DNA of 64,000 nt from the IMG/VR virus record IMGVR_UViG_3300032282_005433, positions 1 through 64,000 of that record; one strand, 5' to 3'. The position numbers were made by a program, and so were the translations under genes. The stretch's first letter is position 1, and each line of letters starts with the position of its first letter. The DNA comes from a virus. Under the pieces are notes generated by a model. It was not told the origin of the DNA. It was given only the letters and a program-made list of their open reading frames with translations, and did not search any database. Below are positions 42,140 through 50,200 of this stretch, one piece after another.

Positions 42140-44002
42140 ATGGACATTTCAAACAGAATTCTTAGTGATATTACCGTATACATGAAATACGCAAAATATT
42201 CACCTGAATTAAAAAGAAGAGAAACGTGGCAAGAATTGGTCACAAGAAACATGGAAATGCATATCAAACATTATCCTGAATTAGAAAAAGAAATTCGTGA
42301 AAATTACATGTATGTTTACAAGAAGCAAGTATTACCCTCAATGAGGTCTATGCAATTTGCTGGTAAACCTATTGAAATTTCACCTAACAGAATTTATAAT
42401 TGTGCATTTGCACCAATAGATGATTGGAGAGTTTTTTCTGAAATAATGTTTTTATTATTAGGAGGAACAGGTGTCGGGTATTCTGTTCAAAAACATCATG
42501 TTGAAGTTTTACCTGAAATTCAAAAACCAAACAAAGAAAGAAGTAGAAGATGGTTAGTTGCCGATTCAATTGAAGGTTGGGCAGATGCTGTAAAAACTTT
42601 GGTTAAATCATATTTTTTTGGAGGTTCTCACATTGAATTTGATTTCAGTGATATTAGAGCTAAAGGAGCTAGACTTGTAACGTCAGGTGGTAAAGCTCCT
42701 GGACCTCAACCACTTAAAGAATGTCTTATAAAGTTAGAAGGTATCCTTGACTCTAAGGAAAATGGTGAGAAATTGAGACCAATTGAAGTTCACGATATGG
42801 TTTGTCATATTGCAGATGCGGTATTGGCTGGAGGTATTAGAAGAGCGGCACTTATCTCATTGTTCTCAGCAACTGATGATGAAATGATTGGTTGTAAGTC
42901 AGGTGCTTGGTGGGAACAAAACGCCCAAAGAGGTAGAGCAAATAATTCGGCTGTGTTGCTCCGACACAAAATAACAAAAGATTACTTCATGGACCTTTGG
43001 AAGAGAATTGAAGCAAGCGGAGCTGGTGAACCCGGTATTTATTTAACAAATGATAAAGATTGGGGAACCAATCCTTGTTGTGAAATTGCTCTTAGACCAT
43101 TCCAATTCTGTAATCTTACAGAGGTTAATGTGTCTAATGTTGTATCTCAAGAAGATTATAATGATAGAGTTAGAGCGGCTACGTTTATCGGAACATTACA
43201 AGCAGGATATACTAACTTCCATTACTTAAGACCAATTTGGCAAAGAACAACTGAAAAAGATGCATTGATTGGAATTTCAATGACAGGTATTGGTTCTGGT
43301 GCAGTTTTAAAGTTAGATATGAAATCTGCGGCAAAAACAGTTAAGGAAGAAAATAAAAGAGTTGCGGAACTATTAAATATTAATCCTGCAGCAAGAACAA
43401 CAACTGTTAAACCAGCAGGAACAACATCATTAACTTTAGGAACATCAAGTGGAATTCATGCATGGCATAATGAATATTACATCAGAAGAGTTAGAGTTGG
43501 TAAGAATGAGGCAATTTATTCTCATTTAAAAAATAACCACCCTGAATTAGTTGAAGATGAATATTTTAGACCACACGATACTGCTGTTATTGGTATTCCA
43601 CAAAAATCACCTGAAGGTTCTATCTTAAGAAATGAATCTCCAATTCAACTTCTTGAAAGAGTTAAGAAAGTTCATATGGAATGGATTAAACCTGGACATA
43701 GAACGGGAAATAATTCACACAATGTTTCGGCAACAGTTTCAATAAGAGAACATGAATGGCCAGCAGTTGGTGAGTGGATGTGGAATGAAAGAGAGTCTTA
43801 TAATGGACTTTCAGTATTACCCTACTCTAATCACAGTTATAAACAAGCTCCGTTTGAGGATTGTACAAAAGAAAAATATGAAGAATTAATGAACGCTTTG
43901 AAAGATGTTGATTTATCAAAAATTGTAGAAATGGACGATGATACGGATTTAAGTGGAGAAATTGCTTGTGGGGCTAATGGTTGTGAAGTTACATTAGTTT
44001 AA
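42140..44002 (+). CDS. nrdJ: Class II (B12-dependent) ribonucleotide reductase
   Basis: A 620-residue adenosylcobalamin-dependent ribonucleoside-triphosphate reductase. Diagnostic parts are VLPSMRSMQFAGKP, YNCAFAPIDD with the first redox Cys, the GGTGVGYSVQ loop, NPCCEI near residues 310-315 with the active thiyl Cys, and PAGTTSLTLGTSSGIH. The C-terminal redox pair is C610 and C615 in ACGANGCEV. It makes dNTPs for replication. Unlike T4 class I NrdAB, a single oxygen-independent subunit suffices, but it needs a host cobalamin supply. A terminator follows its stop. No intron or intein. Confidence 0.92.
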   Translation: MDISNRILSDITVYMKYAKYSPELKRRETWQELVTRNMEMHIKHYPELEKEIRENYMYVYKKQVLPSMRSMQFAGKPIEISPNRIYNCAFAPIDDWRVFSEIMFLLLGGTGVGYSVQKHHVEVLPEIQKPNKERSRRWLVADSIEGWADAVKTLVKSYFFGGSHIEFDFSDIRAKGARLVTSGGKAPGPQPLKECLIKLEGILDSKENGEKLRPIEVHDMVCHIADAVLAGGIRRAALISLFSATDDEMIGCKSGAWWEQNAQRGRANNSAVLLRHKITKDYFMDLWKRIEASGAGEPGIYLTNDKDWGTNPCCEIALRPFQFCNLTEVNVSNVVSQEDYNDRVRAATFIGTLQAGYTNFHYLRPIWQRTTEKDALIGISMTGIGSGAVLKLDMKSAAKTVKEENKRVAELLNINPAARTTTVKPAGTTSLTLGTSSGIHAWHNEYYIRRVRVGKNEAIYSHLKNNHPELVEDEYFRPHDTAVIGIPQKSPEGSILRNESPIQLLERVKKVHMEWIKPGHRTGNNSHNVSATVSIREHEWPAVGEWMWNERESYNGLSVLPYSNHSYKQAPFEDCTKEKYEELMNALKDVDLSKIVEMDDDTDLSGEIACGANGCEVTLV

Positions 44003-44024
44003 TTAATAAAAAACTTTATCTTAT

Positions 44025-44055
44025 AAAGGTGAGTAATTAAACATTACTCACCTTT
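44025..44055 (+). terminator. Perfect hairpin after the reductase
   Basis: AAAGGTGAGTAA / TTACTCACCTTT, a perfect 12-base stem with loop TTAAACA. The T tail is only TTT, then CG. It lies between the reductase stop and the HNH promoter motif, 2 bases from the latter. Confidence 0.8.
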
Positions 44056-44057
44056 CG

Positions 44058-44066
44058 TATATTTAT
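44058..44066 (+). promoter_or_regulatory. TATATTTAT motif abutting the HNH start
   Basis: TATATTTAT lies directly after the hairpin and only 4 bases before the ATG at 44,071. If it is a -10/-7-type box, the transcript must start at or inside the start codon, giving a leaderless message. Confidence 0.5.
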
Positions 44067-44070
44067 TAAT

Positions 44071-44628
44071 ATGGGAAAAAAAGGACAAACAAAATATGAA
44101 GGCATGTTTTATAAAAATCAAACATTCAATAAATGGATGGTACTTGACGAAAAAGTAGTCATAATTAGAGAAGCTAGGCTTTTATGTAAATGCACAGAAT
44201 GTAATGTAACTGAAAAATATGTACCAATAATACAACTAATAAATAATGTAACTAAAAGATGTTATGGTTGTGGATATTCAAGAAAACAAAATGAGAATCC
44301 TGCTTGGAAAGGATTTAAAGAAATACCTTTTGCTTGGTTTAGTAAATATTTTCTTAGAAAAGGTAGAAAAAGAAAAGGTGAAATATCTATAGAAGATGTT
44401 TATGATTTATGGATAAAACAAAACAAAAAATGTAAGTTGTCAGGACTTGAAATTGATTTTATTAAAACAGAGAAAGGTATTTCAGCATCAATAGATAGGA
44501 TTGATTCTAATTGTGATTATATATTAGAAAATGTACAAATAGTCCATAAAGATGTTAATCTTATGAAAAATTCATTTCCGCAAGAATATTTTATCGAATT
44601 ATGTAAAAAAATTGCTTATGGAAAATGA
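44071..44628 (+). CDS. HNH homing-type endonuclease
   Basis: A 185-residue protein. An N-terminal zinc-ribbon-like region has CKCTEC near residues 44-49 and CYGC near 68-71, a DNA-binding module. The C-terminal half has an HNH-like core: KCKLSG, then ASIDRIDSNCDYILENVQIV and HKDVNLMKN. Free-standing enzymes of this kind cut specific DNA and spread between related phages. It lies next to the reductase gene, a common target of such elements, although that gene is intact here. Its last bases overlap the start of the DUF5522 gene. Confidence 0.8.
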   Translation: MGKKGQTKYEGMFYKNQTFNKWMVLDEKVVIIREARLLCKCTECNVTEKYVPIIQLINNVTKRCYGCGYSRKQNENPAWKGFKEIPFAWFSKYFLRKGRKRKGEISIEDVYDLWIKQNKKCKLSGLEIDFIKTEKGISASIDRIDSNCDYILENVQIVHKDVNLMKNSFPQEYFIELCKKIAYGK

Positions 44629-44806
44629 AAAAAAGAATCAAGATAAGATTCTCCCTTCTTATTATTACATAGAAGGAAAAAGTATTGTATTTACAGAACA
44701 ATATCATTTAGATAGAGGTCATTGTTGTGGTTCTGTTAATGGATGTCGACATTGCCCGTATGAGCCAAAAGGAATAAAAGGGAATAGTTGTTTAATAAAA
44801 AAATAA
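44618..44806 (+). CDS. DUF5522-like Cys-rich small protein
   Basis: A 62-residue protein read from the ATG at 44,618; the frame opens 6 bases earlier with TTG. It has IVFTEQYHLDRGHCCGSVNG followed by CRHCPYEP, with Cys-Cys and C-x2-C groups, the pattern of the DUF5522 family found in many bacteria, including Bacteroidetes. The four closely spaced cysteines plus His may bind a metal. Function unknown. The start overlaps the HNH gene, so it is probably translated from the same message. Such proteins are unusual in phages. Confidence 0.7.
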   Translation: MENEKKNQDKILPSYYYIEGKSIVFTEQYHLDRGHCCGSVNGCRHCPYEPKGIKGNSCLIKK

Positions 44807-44812
44807 TCAAAG

Positions 44813-44821
44813 TATATTTAT
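44813..44821 (+). promoter_or_regulatory. TATATTTAT promoter motif of gp25
   Basis: TATATTTAT lies 5 bases before the gp25 ATG at 44,827. A TTG at 44,788-44,790 could serve as a distant -33 element (about 19 bases between TTGTTT and the motif). A near-leaderless transcript is implied. Confidence 0.5.
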
Positions 44822-44826
44822 AACGT

Positions 44827-45297
44827 ATGGCAGATGGAACTACATATGGTTTAAATTTTCCCTTTAGAGATTCTATGAGAGGAGATTATTTAGAATTAAC
44901 TCAATTTGAATCTCAAGAAGTTAAAGCAGATTTAATACATTTATTACTAACGAGAAAAGGTTCTAGATATTTTTTACCAGATTTTGGAACAAGATTATAT
45001 GAATATATATTTGAACCTTATGACGGATTAACATTTGATGCAATAGAATCTGATATTAGAGACTCGATTCAAAAATACATGCCAAATTTATTGGTTAATA
45101 AAATAACAATAGAACCTGCAGATATTAATGATGAAGTTAGTCCTACAAATAGTAGGGATATTGAAGGAGACCAAATGTGGTCCATATATAGAGTTCCTGG
45201 TAAAGGAACTGCAGAATACACCGCTAAAGTTAAAATAGATTATGCAACAAACGCATCAACTTTCGCTCAAAGTGATTTCATTATTCTTAATATTTAA
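44827..45297 (+). CDS. gp25: Baseplate wedge protein gp25
   Basis: A 156-residue gp25-type wedge protein (GPW/gp25 family). The characteristic EVKADLIHLLLTRKGSRYFL followed by PDFGTRLYEYIFEP and the helix AIESDIRDSIQKYMPNLLV are intact. It forms part of the baseplate inner ring and contacts the sheath. A small insertion near 110-125 (NDEVSPTNSRDIEGDQMW) is more than T4's 132 residues. It is followed 5 bases later by gp6, as in many contractile-tail phages. Confidence 0.92.
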   Translation: MADGTTYGLNFPFRDSMRGDYLELTQFESQEVKADLIHLLLTRKGSRYFLPDFGTRLYEYIFEPYDGLTFDAIESDIRDSIQKYMPNLLVNKITIEPADINDEVSPTNSRDIEGDQMWSIYRVPGKGTAEYTAKVKIDYATNASTFAQSDFIILNI

Positions 45298-45302
45298 TAT
45301 AA

Positions 45303-47141
45303 ATGGCAAATCGTAAAATATCGTATACAACCAGAGATTTTCAGGCAATTAGAACTGAACTTTTAAATTATGCTAAAACATATTATCCTGATTTAATTCA
45401 AGATTTTAATGATGCTTCTGTATTTTCTATATTTTTGGATATGAACTCCGCTGTTGCAGATAATCTACATTATCATATTGATAGAAGTATTCAAGAAACT
45501 GTTTTACAATATGCTCAACAAAGGTCATCAATATATAACATAGCAAGAACTTATGGATTAAAACTCCCTGGACAAAGACCATCAGTTTCATTAGTTGATT
45601 TTTCAATAACAGTTCCCGCTTATGGAGATAAAGAAGATGAGAGATATCTTGGAACATTAATAAGAGGTTCACAAATTATTGGAGCTGGTATTGTGTTTGA
45701 AAACATTTATGATATTGATTTTGCTTCTCCATATAATGCGCAAGGTTTTCCAAACAGATTAAAAATTCCTAATTTTAATGCAAATAATGTTTTAATAAAT
45801 TATACAATAACTAAAAGAGAAATTGTTGTTAATGGTATTACAAAAGTGTTTAAAAGAGTTATTGGGGCAAATGATGTTAAACCATTTTTTGAATTATTTT
45901 TACCTGAAAAAAATGTTTTAGGTATAACAAGTGTTTTATTAAAAAATGGAACTGAATATACAAACGTACCAACAACTGCAGAATTTTTAGGATTAAGTAA
46001 TAGATGGTATGAAGTTGACGCTTTGGCGGAAGACAGGGTCTTTATTGAAGACCCAACAAAAGTATCAGACCAACCAGGGATTAAAGTGGGAAAATATATA
46101 CAAACTCAAAATAGATTTATGACAGAGTATACACCTGAAGGATTCAAAAAAATGACATTTGGAGGAGGAACAAATACTGCTCAGGATGCTTTAAATGAAT
46201 TTACAACATTAGGTACGACTTTAGAGTTACAAAAATATTCAAATAACTTTTCTTTAGGTTCTACTTTAACACCAAATTCAACTTTGTTTATTCAATATAG
46301 AGTTGGTGGTGGATTGGCAACAAACTTAGGTACAAATGTTATAAATCAAGTTGGAACTGTTTCTTTTTTTGTTAACGGACCTTCAGAGGTAACAAACTCA
46401 TCTGTAGTTAATTCTCTTAGATGTGTTAACGTAACTGCAGCAGTTGGAGGTGCGGGAGTACCATCTTTGGAAGAAATAAGAAATTATGTTTCGTTTAATT
46501 TTTCGGCACAAAAAAGAGCTGTTACAGTTCAAGATTATGAATCATTAATAAGAAATATGCCAGCACAATTTGGGGCACCGGCAAAAGTTTCAATTACTGA
46601 AAATGATAATAAAATTTTGATTCAAATATTATCATATGATACGTCAGGTAAATTGACAAATATTGTGTCAAACACTTTAAAACAAAATATTGCAAATTAT
46701 TTGTCTAACTACAGAATGATGAATGATTATATATCAATCTTTACTGCTGAAGTAATTGATTTGAGTGTTGATGTTGCAATTGTTTTAGATTCTGCACAAA
46801 ACTCAGGACAAGTAATATCTGAAGTTATTGATAGAGTATCCACATATTTCAACCCACAAACAAGACAATTAGGTCAAAATGTTTATTTGTCTGAATTAAG
46901 AAGTTTAATACAAAATCAAAATGGTATTTTAGCTGTTGCTAGTTTAAATATTTACAATGAAGTCGGTGGACAATATTCTTCGGCTGAAACATCTATGGAG
47001 TATTCTAATCCTGAAACAAAATTAATTGGGCCAGTTGATGATACAATATTTGCACAACCATCTCAGGTTTATCAAATAAGATATCCTAATAAAGATATTA
47101 GAGTATCTGTTAAAAATTTCCAATCGATTACTTTTTCCTAA
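45303..47141 (+). CDS. gp6: Baseplate wedge protein gp6 (baseplate J-like)
   Basis: A 612-residue gp6/baseplate J-like protein. The N-terminus ISYTTRDFQAIRTELLNYAK and FNDASVFSIFLDMNSAVADN are typical of gp6, as is SIYNIARTYGLKLPGQRPS. The C-terminal part with AVTVQDYESLIRNMPAQFG and KNVYLSEL-like ending (GQNVYLSELRSLIQ) is the baseplate J core. gp6 dimers join wedges into a ring. T4 gp6 is 660 residues. It is co-transcribed with gp25. Confidence 0.92.
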   Translation: MANRKISYTTRDFQAIRTELLNYAKTYYPDLIQDFNDASVFSIFLDMNSAVADNLHYHIDRSIQETVLQYAQQRSSIYNIARTYGLKLPGQRPSVSLVDFSITVPAYGDKEDERYLGTLIRGSQIIGAGIVFENIYDIDFASPYNAQGFPNRLKIPNFNANNVLINYTITKREIVVNGITKVFKRVIGANDVKPFFELFLPEKNVLGITSVLLKNGTEYTNVPTTAEFLGLSNRWYEVDALAEDRVFIEDPTKVSDQPGIKVGKYIQTQNRFMTEYTPEGFKKMTFGGGTNTAQDALNEFTTLGTTLELQKYSNNFSLGSTLTPNSTLFIQYRVGGGLATNLGTNVINQVGTVSFFVNGPSEVTNSSVVNSLRCVNVTAAVGGAGVPSLEEIRNYVSFNFSAQKRAVTVQDYESLIRNMPAQFGAPAKVSITENDNKILIQILSYDTSGKLTNIVSNTLKQNIANYLSNYRMMNDYISIFTAEVIDLSVDVAIVLDSAQNSGQVISEVIDRVSTYFNPQTRQLGQNVYLSELRSLIQNQNGILAVASLNIYNEVGGQYSSAETSMEYSNPETKLIGPVDDTIFAQPSQVYQIRYPNKDIRVSVKNFQSITFS

Positions 47142-47147
47142 CAAGTT

Positions 47148-47154
47148 TATTTAT
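47148..47154 (+). promoter_or_regulatory. TATTTAT motif (upstream of two)
   Basis: TATTTAT in the context TTTATTTATACG lies 6 bases after the gp6 stop and 88 bases before the next start. The second copy at 47,220 is nearer the gene. Confidence 0.35.
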
Positions 47155-47219
47155 ACGTTTATTGTTTTATAATTTATAATGTGGGCAATTGATTTTTCCC
47201 TGAAAAATTACACATAAAC

Positions 47220-47226
47220 TATTTAT
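47220..47226 (+). promoter_or_regulatory. TATTTAT promoter motif
   Basis: TATTTAT, continuing TATAAATTAAAGG, lies 16 bases before the ATG at 47,243. AAAGG upstream of the ATG could serve as a weak Shine-Dalgarno sequence. Confidence 0.45.
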
Positions 47227-47242
47227 AAATTAAAGGTGTCTA

Positions 47243-50200
47243 ATGGGACAATCGTATAGAATAAGAACGGAACAAGGAATTAATAAAACAATTACAGTTC
47301 AAATAGACCAAGAGTTTGAATTTTTAGAGATTTTATCTTTAAAGATTCAACAGGCAGACATCTATTTAAGAAATTGTTCTGATTATGGAGTTGTTGTTGG
47401 TAGAGTCACTGCAAATAATGGATTTGGTGTTCCAAACGCTAGAATATCCGTATTCATTCCTATCGACGCTGTAGACCAATCAAATCCAATAATCACCAGC
47501 ATTTATCCCTATAAGTCTCCTACAGATAAAAATGAAGATGGTTATAGATATAATCTATTACCATATGAAAAATCATATTCAAAACATGCCGCAACAGGAA
47601 CATTACCTTCAAGATTAGATGTACTAACAGGACAAACGGCTATTGAAATTTATGACAAGTATTATAAGTATACCGCAAAAACAAATGAAAGCGGTGATTA
47701 TATGATTATGGGAGTACCATTAGGTGCTCAAACATTATTCATGGATATTGATTTATCAGATATTGGTGAATTTTCATTAACACCACAAGATTTAATTAGA
47801 ATGGGATTGGCAACAGAAACCCAAGTTGAGGGGAATCAATTTAGTACTTCAAATGATTTAAATTCACTACCACAAATAATATCAATAACAAAAACTTTAG
47901 AAGTCGCACCGTTATGGGGAGACCCATCTATTTGTCAATTAGCTATTAATAGAGTTGATTTTGATTTAAGAGATGATGCAAATATTAACATACAACCGAC
48001 CGCTGTTTTTATGGGGTCTATGTTTACATCACCTGATAAATTTAGAATTAGAAATAATTGTAAGCCAAAAGATAACATGGGCAACCTATGTAATTTAGAC
48101 ACAGGTCCGGGACAAATATTAGCAATAAGACAGACTATAAATCAAGATTCAGATGGTAATCCAGTATTAGAACAATATCAGTTAGAACAATCCGGAAATA
48201 TTATAGACGGAAATGGGGTATGGTTAACTGAATTACCTATGAATTTAGAATATGTTATAACAAATGAGTTTGGTGAAAAAGTAGTGTCACATGACCCATC
48301 AATTGGAATTCCGACTAAAGGAAAATATAGATTCAAAATTAAATGGCAACAACCTGCAACGTTAACAGAACAAACCAGGAGAGCGTATTATCTTGTCCCA
48401 AATGTTAGAGAGTATGGATGGACAAATAGTTCAGAAGACCCGAATGATGACACTAATGGAAATATAACAATAGGACAACGAAATCAATTATCTAGTTCTT
48501 ATTATTTTGGGTTAAATTGGAGTGGATATACTGATGGATTATCAAATAACACAGAAAAAAATAATAAACTAGATGAAATTATTGATTGTCAAGATACTTT
48601 TTACGAATTTAATTTTAATAAAGTTTATACTGTTGCAAGTTTGATTGATGAATATAAAAATGGAGGAAGAGGTAGATTTGTCGGAATTAAAGAAATTGAT
48701 AATGACGATTGTTCAAGCACGGTCAATAAATTTCCAACAAATGATGGGTTTAGAAATTTTGATTTTTTATTTTTTATTTTTTCGTTATTACTTCAATTGT
48801 TTCAAGTAATTGGAATTCCTATTTTAATAGTTGCACATATAGTACTTTTTATTTATGCTATATTAATTTTTTTATTATGTAAATTATGTGGAATTAAAAT
48901 ACCTGTTATAAATGTAAGGCCATTTCAATTTATTTGTAACTTGTTAAATATTAAATGCCAAACACAAAATTTTACGGTAAGATTACCAATGATAACATAT
49001 CCTGAATGTGAGGCGTGTCAATGTAAAGATACAAATTTAATTTCTCAAGCTGTTGGAAATGGTGGAGATGGGGTACTATCTTATTTTTCGTATTCTTCAG
49101 ATTATTATGTAAATTTACAAAGTATAATAGCAGTAAACGAACCAGACCAAGAAAATGTAATAAACAAAGCACTAATGTATTCTCAAGCAATTGCTGGAAA
49201 TGGAGATAATGTTTCTGATTTGAATTTATTCAAAATGCCAAAATCTCAAGTTTTAAACCTTCCAAGTGACGATAATAGATATTTTGTACATTCAGTTGAT
49301 TTACCGTTAGGAGAAAGGATTAACATTTTTAATACAAGGGATTCTTATTTTAGTAATGAAATTAATAAAATTCAAGTTACTTTTGCAAAAGATTCCAATA
49401 ACGGTAAAATACATTTTGATAATACAATTACTGTTATTGCAAATGCTCCATTTACTTCAGGAGATTTGTTAACTTCGGTTGACCCCGCAACATCTTCCGA
49501 TTTAAATTTTTTATATACAGCAGTAACAGATAATGGTGTAGTACAGGGAATTACAGGTATTACACAAACACTTCCATTTCAATTACCTGTTGAATATGCC
49601 ACATCACAATCTTCAAATTCAATACCGGTATTGTATCAAATGCCAACAGGAACAACAATTAATAGGCAACTTTATCCTATGGATAGAGAATATTTTCAAG
49701 TTATAACAGCAATTACAATATCTGAAGCGTCTAAAATTTGGACAACATCGTCCGCACAATCTTTACCTGATATTTTAAATTCTAGTGTTAGTGTTATAAT
49801 GAGGAGACATACAAATTTAGGAGGTAAATATAAATACCACCGCACAGACACTTATAAGTATAGTGATGTGTTTGCTGATTTCGGGTCTCAGTATATTGTT
49901 ATATTACAAAGAGGCGTTGACCCATATTCACCAAAATTTAATAATGAATATGGGATAGGTAAAATTTTAGGAAAAACAAACGCATCCGATATAACAATTA
50001 CAGCATCAACAAGAGTTAATATACCAATACAAAAACTTAATTCAACAACTAAATCCGTTCAAACTTTTACTCAAAATAATGTTTTTTATCAATCAAAATT
50101 TTTTACACCTGGAAATGGATTTTCAGGATTTACAAGTTCTAGTGTTGGTTATTATGGGGCTCTTGATTCATCTTACCCAGCAGGAAGTCCTGCGGCTTTT

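Noticed and set aside
42140-44628. Group I intron or intein linked to the HNH gene
   Set aside because: The reductase frame is continuous with all motifs; the HNH gene stands alone with its own motif and start.
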